Assembly: GCA_903854455.1 (NCBI GenBank)
Contig: CAINWJ010000002.1
Coordinates: forward strand, 1 to 12,418
Length of the DNA stretch: 12,418 bases
Direction of reading: 5' to 3'
Source: Candidatus Peribacteria bacterium
GTDB taxonomy: Bacteria; Patescibacteriota; Gracilibacteria; Peribacterales; Peribacteraceae
In this document: positions 1 through 7,521 of the stretch, in pieces
How the letters are laid out: each line of letters starts with the position of its first letter
Numbering within the stretch: the first letter of the stretch is position 1
Translations under genes and position numbers: made by a program
Notes under the pieces: generated by a model
What the model was told of the DNA's origin: nothing
The model's input: only the letters and a program-made list of their open reading frames with translations
The model's database searches: none

Positions 1-3000
1 GCCGGCTGATTTCCATGCCATCTTCAGTGCCTCCGCATACGTCACGGGATTCGTGACACCGTACTCCCCTATCGGCTTCCCTGCCTCATCCTTGTAGCCA
101 GTGGCGATCCCGTTTTCCACGATACTGGCAACGTATGGGGCGTACCACGCATCGACGGAAACATCCTTGTAGAGGACCGGCGCTTCGTCGACGAGCGCGT
201 AAAGGAACCCGCGGCGCTGGGCGATTCGCGAGAGACGCAACTGCTCCGCTTCGCGCAAGGCTGCCGCATCCTGCATTTTCGCTACAGCACGGTAGAGGCT
301 GCGCTCCTCACCTGTCGCGAACGCATCCGGGGTCGGCGGAGCGGTGTGCAGCATCTGCGCCTGGGTTTCCAGTGCAACCGACTGGCTCATGTTGCCCATG
401 AAACGGGCAAGCACGTTCTGACGCGCGACAGCGATCTTCTGCGCCATGCCTATTGCACTGCCACGATGACCGCCGGACGGTACGGCGACAGTGGAAGTGG
501 ATGTTGCATTGGAACTTGCGGACGACACTGCTTCCCCGAAGAGACCGAAAGTGGAGAAGTGCGTGGTTGTGCAGGAGACGGTATTCGCGGTCGTATCGAC
601 CGTGCAGTCGCTCAGTGCATTCCAGCTGCTTCCGTCCCAGCGGTAGATCCAGAGCGACGACTCGTCATACGCATTCACTTGAGCGTCCGTGTACGCCATG
701 GTAACCGTGATGGGCTGGAGAAACGTCGTGACGAGAACGGATCCACTGATCGCACGGATGTCGTAGGTCTGATCACCGATGACCTCAACTCCGGAAGGAG
801 AGGATGTTCCCGCGATCACCGTCTCCGTATCAATCTGCTTGATCTGCAGCGTAAAGGCATTCGTCGCCGCAGCAGCAGGAACGGTGAGTGAGGTTCCTGA
901 ACCGCCACGTGTCATATCCAGACTGCCTCCACCCGTACCGATGGTGCCACCCGTCTCCGTTCCGACGTCGGCATCGTTGGTGCAACCGGTGGTGGTGAAG
1001 CTGATCGTGGACCCCGTCGCGCTATTGCCTGCGGCATCCCGGGAGATAGGACGGTAGAAGTACGTGGTACAGACGGGCAGACTCCCGATGCTCACCGTGT
1101 GTCCGGTCACACGGGGGGAGATATCTGCTTCACTGGTAGCAGTGCCCAGAGAGCGCGTGGTACCGTACTGGACTCGACTGCTGGCCAGTTCATTGGTGTC
1201 CCAGGTGATGGAAGCACTCGTCGTTGTGACGCTGGATCCGGTATGGGAAAGTACTGGAGCGGCGGTATCCACAGTAAACGTCCTCGGTCCGACGGAAGCC
1301 ACATTGCCCGCAAGATCCTGAGCGTAGGTTTTGAATGTATAGGAGCTGCCGTTTGAGAGTCCGGTGAAGCTATGCGAATACTGATTGGCAGAAGCATTGT
1401 AGAGAGCGAGGATTTCATCAGTACCCAACGCTCGGCTGTAGATCTGGATGTCATCGATGGAGCCGTTCCAGTACTCGGTCCCTCCATCAGCGGAGTCCTT
1501 ACCGATAAGTAGATGATTGGCCCCGTTGTAAGCGATGGATGTTGCGTACGATGACGTTTTTGAAGCCTGCAACGCTCCATCCGCATAAATTTTGATGGCA
1601 CCGGCATCGAATGTCACCGCAAGAAGATGCCAATTGCCGTCGGCAACGGTGTAGGTGGCATCCAACGAATCCATGACCGAGCCATTGGAGTACGGCACGT
1701 GGATGGTGGAAGCTCCATAGGTCGTCAGCATGATTCCCGAACTCTGGTATACCCACTGATTGGCGATGATGTCGCGGTAGCCCGCACTCACATCCGATGA
1801 TTTCACCCACACTGCCATGGTGATACTGCTCTGAGCCTGCGTGGCTGACGGGATACCCATATCCAGATAGTCGTTCCCGTCAAAACTGTACGCACCACCG
1901 AGCTTGCCCGATGAGATGAATGTCGCACCATTGTTGGTAGCGGTGATGCCGTTGCCCGAATAATCGACCATGTCACCCTCCGTATTCAGCTTCCACCAAC
2001 CCTTGAGACTACTGTTCCAATCGTTGATCACCGAGTGAATGCCACCGGCATCGGATGTTGTCGTCGCGATGGTCGCCGAAGTCACACTCTGTACAGAGGT
2101 ATCCGCGGGAACTGTCGCGCCGTACGCGATGGACGGACTCGTCAGATCCTGTGCCGTGAAACTCCAGGCAGTGGTGGACGCTATTCCCGCATAGCTATTG
2201 CCCGCTACATCGTCGAACGCATCCGCTCCGATCAGCACGTAATACTCAGTCCCCTCGGCAAGCGTTGCCGCCGGATTGATGGTAATGGTCGTGGTGCCGC
2301 CACCGGTCACCTTGGCATCCTGAGCATCAATGGTTTCGACGGTGGTGTTATCAGAAGTTTTCTTGATGGTGATGTCATTGGCGGCTCCGGCCTGCGGGTT
2401 CACTGCTTCCGAAAACGTGATGATCAGATTTGAGGTTGCCACAACACCCGTCGCATTGTCAGTGGGAGAAAGCGTCGAGACGATGGGAGCAGTCGTATCG
2501 ATCGTCGTGAAGCTCCATGTAGTAGTGGCGGAAATGCCGTCGTAACTTTTTCCAGTCGCATCGTCGAATGCATCCGCTCCGATCAGCACATAATACTCAG
2601 TCCCCTCGGCGAGCGTTGCGGCCGGATTGATGGTAATGGTCGTGGTGCCGCCACCGGTCACCTTGGCATCCTGCGCATCAATCGTTTCGACGGTGGTGTT
2701 ATCGGAGGTTTTCTTGATGGTGATGTCGTTGGCGGCTCCGGCTTCAGCATCCACTGCCTCGTCGAACGTGATGACCAGATTTGCCGTCGTAGCAACGCTT
2801 GTGGCGTTATCAGTGGGAGAGAGAGTGGAAACAGCGGGAGGGGTATCCGAGCTGCTGTACTTGTACAGGGATCCACCCTCGATGCCGGTGATGATCTCCA
2901 GAGTACCGTCGCCGTTCAAATCGGCCACATCCGGCATGTACGCGTACGATATGGAGGAATCGATCGTAGACATGGTATAAGACCCGCCACCGTTATTCGT

Positions 3001-3963
3001 ACACAGGAACACATCCGGATTCGCAATGGAGGCCCATTTGACCACCACTGTGTCGTAGTCGCCATCAGCATCAATATCGATGACGCGTATGTTGCCCGAG
3101 TAACTCCCGGCACACATTTCTGTGCGAGTGAACGTCCCTGTTCCGTTGTTTGTGAAAAGATATAGCGCGGACGAAGAAGCGACAACGAGATCGTTATCCC
3201 CATCCCCATCGAAGTCGATGACTACTACATCACTCGCATACGTCGCAGACAGATTCTGCTTGGCAAAGGTTTGACTGCCGTTGTTCTTGTACCATCCGAA
3301 TGTCGTCGCGTGACTGTTGACGGCTGCGATGTCTATGTCGCTGTCCCCGTCCAGATCGGCAGGGTACACCGCGTTTGCGCCGCTCATGGCGGCATCGATC
3401 GTGATCTCCGTGAAGACCTGGCTCCCGTTATTCCGGTACCAGTTCACTGTGCCGGTTGTGTAGATGCCGGCAACAACATCCAGATCACCATCCCGATCAA
3501 TATCGTAGGCTCTGCAGTAGATCGCCCCGTCGGCAGCATCGTCGATGGAGTTCTTGGTGAACGAGAGATTGGTGCCGTCATTCTTGTACCACACGATCTT
3601 GTCACCGCTGTCGGGAGCGCATGCCACCACGTCCATGTCTCCATCATTATCCAGATCGACCGGATACACGTAGCGTGCATCCGTGAACGAGGTGTCGATC
3701 GTTCGCTTCGTAAAATTCGCGGCTCCATCGTTCTGAAGCCAGATCACGTCGGCTGATGTCTGATCCGCCAAAACGATATCTTTGTCGCCATCCCCATCAA
3801 AATCGACCGCTATCACACCTTTAACTTTCCCGAAGGTGCTGTTGACCGTGCCCTTCGTCCAGGTGAGAGCGGCTGCAAATACGACAGAAATCACCAAACA
3901 CGAAAGTAAACCGATGAAAGCAGCCGATATGTAATTGCCCCGTGACAGGGTAAGGATCTTCAC
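1..3963 (-). CDS. Large SLH-domain surface protein with FG-GAP/VCBS repeats and LamG (partial, C-terminus outside window)
   Basis: The frame is open for 1321 codons from a GTG at 3963 to the window edge. Residues about 11-36 form a hydrophobic signal segment. Seven FG-GAP/VCBS-type units follow, with acidic calcium-type loops (DFDGDGDKD, DLDNDGDMD and similar) near residues 52, 102, 152, 202, 249, 295 and 347, spaced about 50; such repeats usually build a beta-propeller. Two 117-residue Ig-like domains (SbsA/Big_5 type, opening P-VSTLSPTDNAT) lie at 374-490 and 491-607. A LamG/concanavalin-like domain covers about 655-858, FN3 about 902-994, and a beta domain shared with the neighbouring protein about 1003-1145. 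A helical linker then leads to one SLH repeat from about 1262 (YKDVSVDAWYAPYV). By comparison with the neighbour about 110 residues, two more SLH repeats, are missing. Likely an envelope-anchored adhesin or ligand-binding protein; no enzymatic motif is seen. The start is chosen because an extended -10 box lies 8 bases upstream and no Shine-Dalgarno is present. The ligand is unknown. Confidence 0.9.
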   Translation of the reverse strand, partial: MKILTLSRGNYISAAFIGLLSCLVISVVFAAALTWTKGTVNSTFGKVKGVIAVDFDGDGDKDIVLADQTSADVIWLQNDGAANFTKRTIDTSFTDARYVYPVDLDNDGDMDVVACAPDSGDKIVWYKNDGTNLSFTKNSIDDAADGAIYCRAYDIDRDGDLDVVAGIYTTGTVNWYRNNGSQVFTEITIDAAMSGANAVYPADLDGDSDIDIAAVNSHATTFGWYKNNGSQTFAKQNLSATYASDVVVIDFDGDGDNDLVVASSSALYLFTNNGTGTFTRTEMCAGSYSGNIRVIDIDADGDYDTVVVKWASIANPDVFLCTNNGGGSYTMSTIDSSISYAYMPDVADLNGDGTLEIITGIEGGSLYKYSSSDTPPAVSTLSPTDNATSVATTANLVITFDEAVDAEAGAANDITIKKTSDNTTVETIDAQDAKVTGGGTTTITINPAATLAEGTEYYVLIGADAFDDATGKSYDGISATTTWSFTTIDTTAPIVSTLSPTDNATGVVATSNLIITFSEAVNPQAGAANDITIKKTSDNTTVETIDAQDAKVTGGGTTTITINPAATLAEGTEYYVLIGADAFDDVAGNSYAGIASTTAWSFTAQDLTSPSIAYGATVPADTSVQSVTSATIATTTSDAGGIHSVINDWNSSLKGWWKLNTEGDMVDYSGNGITATNNGATFISSGKLGGAYSFDGNDYLDMGIPSATQAQSSITMAVWVKSSDVSAGYRDIIANQWVYQSSGIMLTTYGASTIHVPYSNGSVMDSLDATYTVADGNWHLLAVTFDAGAIKIYADGALQASKTSSYATSIAYNGANHLLIGKDSADGGTEYWNGSIDDIQIYSRALGTDEILALYNASANQYSHSFTGLSNGSSYTFKTYAQDLAGNVASVGPRTFTVDTAAPVLSHTGSSVTTTSASITWDTNELASSRVQYGTTRSLGTATSEADISPRVTGHTVSIGSLPVCTTYFYRPISRDAAGNSATGSTISFTTTGCTNDADVGTETGGTIGTGGGSLDMTRGGSGTSLTVPAAAATNAFTLQIKQIDTETVIAGTSSPSGVEVIGDQTYDIRAISGSVLVTTFLQPITVTMAYTDAQVNAYDESSLWIYRWDGSSWNALSDCTVDTTANTVSCTTTHFSTFGLFGEAVSSASSNATSTSTVAVPSGGHRGSAIGMAQKIAVARQNVLARFMGNMSQSVALETQAQMLHTAPPTPDAFATGEERSLYRAVAKMQDAAALREAEQLRLSRIAQRRGFLYALVDEAPVLYKDVSVDAWYAPYVASIVENGIATGYKDEAGKPIGEYGVTNPVTYAEALKMAWKSAG
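2143..2844 (-). repeat. Tandem duplication of a 351-bp (117-codon) Ig-like domain inside the surface protein gene
   Basis: Two adjacent in-frame units (2494-2844 and 2143-2493) encode the Ig-like domains. Their middle parts, 2559-2742 and 2208-2391, differ at about 9 of 184 bases by hand count, third-position changes included, whereas the unit edges are clearly diverged. The offset is exactly 351 bp. The pattern points to a recent duplication or to gene conversion between the copies. Confidence 0.85.
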
Positions 3964-4269
3964 GGGAATTTATTGTAGCAATTCCCTGAGAGGAGTGAAG
4001 TCATTTTTTTGCATCGGTAACCTGAAAAATCCCATTAGAGTTGCAGGAATGACGGGATGGTTGGATTGTAAGAGATGGCTCCCCAAGCTGACTCCTTCCA
4101 GAACTGACCACAGCGAAACAAATACTGAAATGCCCTCACTGTGAAAAGCTCACATTGGCAGTGTCAGTTCCTATTTTTTTCGTGTTGAAAGGACTGTCGC
4201 AATAATCGCGGGATCGCTATTCCATGAAAAGTCATGCAAATAATCTGCATACAACATCAGATGGCTCGA
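3964..4269. other. Intergenic region between the two surface protein genes
   Basis: No convincing gene is seen in these 306 bases. The end next to the downstream gene holds its -10 box (3972-3980). A weak inverted repeat, ATGCA at 4234-4238 and TGCAT at 4246-4250, lies about 20 bases after the stop of the upstream gene and is followed on the minus strand by a short T-run; it could be a feeble terminator but the stem is only 5 bp. A stretch at 4089-4133 resembles, weakly, the 45-bp element found at 7458-7502. Confidence 0.5.
3972..3980 (-). promoter_or_regulatory. Extended -10 box (TGCTACAAT) of the partial surface protein gene, leaderless spacing
   Basis: On the minus strand TGC-TACAAT ends 8 bases before the GTG start, so transcription would begin at or next to the start codon. 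The -35 is weak (TTCACT, 4 of 6, at 16-bp spacing). The same nine bases occur at the start of the other surface protein gene. Confidence 0.55.
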
Positions 4270-7200
4270 TCATTTGAGCACGCCGAGTGTGGCGATGATC
4301 ATCTTCGCCACTTCCGCTCTGTTGATGGATGCATTCGGACGGAAGGTGGTTGCCTCGCCATCTCCACTCACGATGCCCAGTGCTGTGCCGGTGGCGATCG
4401 CTGTTGCGTACCTCGATCCTGCCGGTACATCGGAGTAGGAAAGATCCGTTCCCGTCAGGGGAATAGAGAGCGCCTCCAGAATCGTTTGCAGAACTTCGCC
4501 GCGTGATGCCGGCATGCGAGGGTTGATCTTCTTACTGAATGCGGTCAGATGCATAGTCTTGGCGGCATCCACGAACGGTTGCGCCCATTCGTTGCCTTCC
4601 CCCTGAGAAATGTCCATGCCTTTCAATTGCGTGGCTACTTTCGCCAGCTGCTCCAGTGAGATCGAATCCGTTGGTCCGTAGCGACCTGTGGGATCGCCGG
4701 TTTCATCGCGGTAGCCGGAAAAGAATCCACTGCTGATCACCTCGTGCACCGGACAGGAGAACCATTCCGTCACCGGTACATCCTCAAAGATGATGGGGTG
4801 TGATTGCATCGTCAGTTTGAGCAGTCCGTTCGCATGGGGCAATGTGTCTTTGGAACATGCCGGCGATTTTCCGGCGGCCTGATGATTCGGGCTTGGCTGA
4901 ATAATCGTGGGCGCCGGTCTTTGAACACCTGTGTGGCAATTGGAGCCGCGACAGCCTCCGCTGTTTTGCGTAGTACCTACACTGGTAGCTGATGCCGGAG
5001 TGGAGACGGGCGTACCGAATATGCCGAACGATGAGAAAGCGACCGTGCTGCAAGTCAGCGTGTTGGCGGAGGTATCCTGGCTGCAGGTCAGCGCTTCCCA
5101 CACGGTCGACCCCGATCCGTAGCGATACGCGCCCAGAGAGGACTCAACGAGTCCGGAAACGTCTGCATCCGAATAGGTGAAGACAATCGTCAGCGGATCA
5201 TCGAACTCGGTAACCGGAGTGAGGTTCGGGCAATAGGCAGAGAGGTTGAAGGCATTGACGATCGTGTCCCGCCCGGAGGGCGAACCAAGCTCCGTTTTGA
5301 CCGGAGCGGAAGACAGTGCCTTGAGCTGGAAGTACGCGCCCGTCGGACACGTGAGGTTGGTATCGATGTATCCAATGGGGACAGTGAGCGACAGGGAGTT
5401 ATTTGGAAGGACAATGCTGCCCGTCGAACCGTTGGCGTTGTGAATGACGTTCGACCCGGTGCCCGAGCTGATCGTGGCTTCTCCTGCACAGCCCGATGTC
5501 GTGAATGAACCGCCCGCAGCCGTGGAGGTGTTGGATGCCGCGTCCGCCGAAACAACGGCGTAGTAATAGGTGGTGCAGGCGTGCAGTCCCCACACTGTTT
5601 TGGAATGCGAGATCACACGTGATGACGTGTCGGTTTCAGATGTGTTCGATCCGTACGATGTGCCAACACCGTACGATACCTTGGTGGACGCGCTTTCATC
5701 CGTCGTCCAGGTGATCAAGGCCGACGACCCCGTAAGAGATCCGCTTGCTATGTCGCTGATGACAGGAGGCGTGCGGTCCGTGATCGTCACGTTCACGGTG
5801 ATGGTGTCGGTTCCGCCGTTGCCGTCGGAAATCTGCACCACGAAGCTGTCCGATCCGTAGTAATTCGTCACCGGCACGTACGAAATTTCTTTGCTGTCGC
5901 CGTTGCCGCTCACCGACGCCGTGCCGTGCGATGCAGCGCCCGAGATGCTCCAGCTGATGCTCTGGTAATCCGCATCGGTTGCATTCAGCGTGAGCGAGAA
6001 CGCAGTCGGACTGGCATCTTCATCCATGGTCACCGATACGCTGGTCCCTTCCGTAATGACAGGCGGCGTATTCTCGGCGGCAAATTCGATGTTGCGGTAG
6101 GTCTCATTGCTTTCACCATTATTCGTATCGGTGACACTGAACGTGATAGTGCGGGTGGAAGTGTCCGGGGATGCGGCGCTGTTTGCGTAGCGCACGGACC
6201 TAAGCGCGGTCTGGTAATTCGCGAGTGACGCTGAACCATTCAGGCGCAACGTGTTGCTGTCCAAAGTGCCGACGATGCCGTTTTGATTGGTGAAGAGCAG
6301 GGAGTCTTCATCGCTGACATAATTGCTGCTGATGATGACCGCTCCCGAGGCGATGAGCGGAGAGTCGACATCCGAGACGGCGATGGCATCGTCGATGATC
6401 GCGGATGCCGAACCGTTCACGTAGCTGAGTGCAGGACGCGTGGTGGCAGGAAAGAGGTATGCCTGCGGAATAATCTGCGTGCCCTGGTCGCTGTACGCCC
6501 AACGAAGCACTGCCACCTCAGCACCTCCGCGCTCGTAGAATTCCATACGGAGATTGTACTTTTCGCCTTCGACCAGGCTGATGGGGCCGCTCGTATCCAC
6601 CGTTGAACCGTGGAGTGTCCAGTTATCGATGACCAGCACATCGTTGACCCAAAGACGGACACCATCATCGCTCAATGTGCTGAACGTGACATTGCCCGTG
6701 ATCGGCGACTTGACCTGCCCTGTCCATCGGACGCTGAAGTTTTCATCGTTGTAACCGAGGACACTGAAGTTATTGGAAAAGTTCACCGTGGCATCGATGC
6801 GCTGGTAGGTGGTGCCGGTCAGATCCCACGCATTGAGGTAGTACGTGGCAGCAAGACCGAGGCCCGTATTGCCGCTGATCGTTTGGAGAACAGGCGCATC
6901 ATTGACTGCGGTGATGGGAATAGTCGCGGTCGAAGCCGAGGAATTGATGCTGCTGTTATGTGGATCGATAACCACATACTGGAACGTCGCATTCGTATCC
7001 CTTCCCGCATCGGGTCGGAAGCGCAAATCGACTCTGGTGGTGCTGAATAAGCTCAAAACAGTGCCGGCTGAGCCGAGCGTAATGCTCGATCCGTCGCCTT
7101 GCCAGAGCGTGCCGCCGCTGACGGAGAGAATACGGATGCTGCCGGGAGTACCGCCTCCGGAATCACTGAGTGTGGAAACGATCAGTCGGATGTTGGCAGA

Positions 7201-7380
7201 TTCCGGTTGAACGGCATCTTCGTTGATACTCACCGCGCCTTCGCCCGTCGGATTGACGACGGTCGTGTTACCGCCCGCACTCGGAACAGCCGCAAAATAT
7301 CTTGGTGTGCAGATGAACGCCGATGCGAGAACCGCCAGCAGAACGGAAGCGCATCTATACCTCAAAAAAGAAAAATTCAC
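4270..7380 (-). CDS. SLH-domain surface protein with cadherin-like, PA14 and FN3 domains
   Basis: About 1036 residues ending in TGA. A signal peptide (hydrophobic stretch ASVLLAVLASAFICT) opens the protein. Cadherin-like beta sandwiches lie at about 45-165; a PA14 domain at about 175-313 (GLAATYYLNAWD, WTGQVKSP, LSDDGVRLWVND), which in other proteins binds carbohydrate; further cadherin-like domains at about 317-435 and 440-536 (NYYGSDSFVVQISDG); FN3 at about 540-632; a beta domain shared with the downstream paralogue at about 640-790; a Cys/Pro-rich linker; and three SLH repeats at about 864-922, 927-975 and 981-1036 (the last with INRAEVAKMI). SLH triplets anchor proteins to cell-wall polymers, so an envelope location is expected. 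Start: an in-frame ATG exists at 7389, but the extended -10 box overlaps it, which would place the transcript start at or beside the GTG at 7380, so GTG is preferred. Function beyond adhesion or glycan binding is not evident. Confidence 0.9.
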   Translation of the reverse strand: MNFSFLRYRCASVLLAVLASAFICTPRYFAAVPSAGGNTTVVNPTGEGAVSINEDAVQPESANIRLIVSTLSDSGGGTPGSIRILSVSGGTLWQGDGSSITLGSAGTVLSLFSTTRVDLRFRPDAGRDTNATFQYVVIDPHNSSINSSASTATIPITAVNDAPVLQTISGNTGLGLAATYYLNAWDLTGTTYQRIDATVNFSNNFSVLGYNDENFSVRWTGQVKSPITGNVTFSTLSDDGVRLWVNDVLVIDNWTLHGSTVDTSGPISLVEGEKYNLRMEFYERGGAEVAVLRWAYSDQGTQIIPQAYLFPATTRPALSYVNGSASAIIDDAIAVSDVDSPLIASGAVIISSNYVSDEDSLLFTNQNGIVGTLDSNTLRLNGSASLANYQTALRSVRYANSAASPDTSTRTITFSVTDTNNGESNETYRNIEFAAENTPPVITEGTSVSVTMDEDASPTAFSLTLNATDADYQSISWSISGAASHGTASVSGNGDSKEISYVPVTNYYGSDSFVVQISDGNGGTDTITVNVTITDRTPPVISDIASGSLTGSSALITWTTDESASTKVSYGVGTSYGSNTSETDTSSRVISHSKTVWGLHACTTYYYAVVSADAASNTSTAAGGSFTTSGCAGEATISSGTGSNVIHNANGSTGSIVLPNNSLSLTVPIGYIDTNLTCPTGAYFQLKALSSAPVKTELGSPSGRDTIVNAFNLSAYCPNLTPVTEFDDPLTIVFTYSDADVSGLVESSLGAYRYGSGSTVWEALTCSQDTSANTLTCSTVAFSSFGIFGTPVSTPASATSVGTTQNSGGCRGSNCHTGVQRPAPTIIQPSPNHQAAGKSPACSKDTLPHANGLLKLTMQSHPIIFEDVPVTEWFSCPVHEVISSGFFSGYRDETGDPTGRYGPTDSISLEQLAKVATQLKGMDISQGEGNEWAQPFVDAAKTMHLTAFSKKINPRMPASRGEVLQTILEALSIPLTGTDLSYSDVPAGSRYATAIATGTALGIVSGDGEATTFRPNASINRAEVAKMIIATLGVLK

Positions 7381-7387
7381 GGACTTC

Positions 7388-7396
7388 ATTGTAGCA
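7388..7396 (-). promoter_or_regulatory. Extended -10 box (TGCTACAAT) overlapping the ATG of the complete surface protein gene
   Basis: TGC-TACAAT on the minus strand ends 7 bases before an in-frame GTG (7378-7380). Its final AT supplies the first two bases of the upstream ATG (7387-7389), so a transcript from this promoter would lack that ATG. No clear -35 hexamer is present; extended -10 promoters often do without one. No Shine-Dalgarno precedes either start. Confidence 0.55.
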
Positions 7397-7457
7397 AACG
7401 TATTTGTTGTTTATCTATAAAATGAAAACGCAGTCAGTATGAATTGTCGCTGCGAAT

Positions 7458-7502
7458 TGGATGTTTTCAGAACTGGCTCTGGTGTTCCGGGTGGTGAGGT
7501 AC
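7458..7502 (-). repeat. 45-bp element, copy A, just downstream of the caspase-like gene
   Basis: On the minus strand it begins 19 bases after the TAA of the protease gene. It aligns without gaps to 9904-9948 with 32 of 45 bases identical by hand count; 8 of the 13 differences are transitions. The conserved core reads GAGCCrGTTCnGAAAAC. A small stem (CAGAG/TTCTG with a CCAG loop) can be drawn in this copy. An adjoining near-palindrome, GGTGAGGT/ACCCCACC, lies at 7493-7508. Confidence 0.55.
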
Positions 7503-7521
7503 CCCACCATCGGGATCCATA

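Noticed and set aside
346..891. Open frame of 181 codons on the plus strand
   Set aside because: It lies antisense to the surface protein gene, whose frame is continuous and rich in recognisable domains; the peptide is Arg/Gly-rich with no domain.
3935..4144. Open frame of 69 codons on the plus strand in the intergenic region
   Set aside because: It overlaps the start and promoter of the downstream gene in antisense, has no start signals and resembles no protein.
4234..4250. Terminator after the complete SLH gene
   Set aside because: The stem is only 5 bp and AT-rich with a short T-run; too weak to annotate as a feature.
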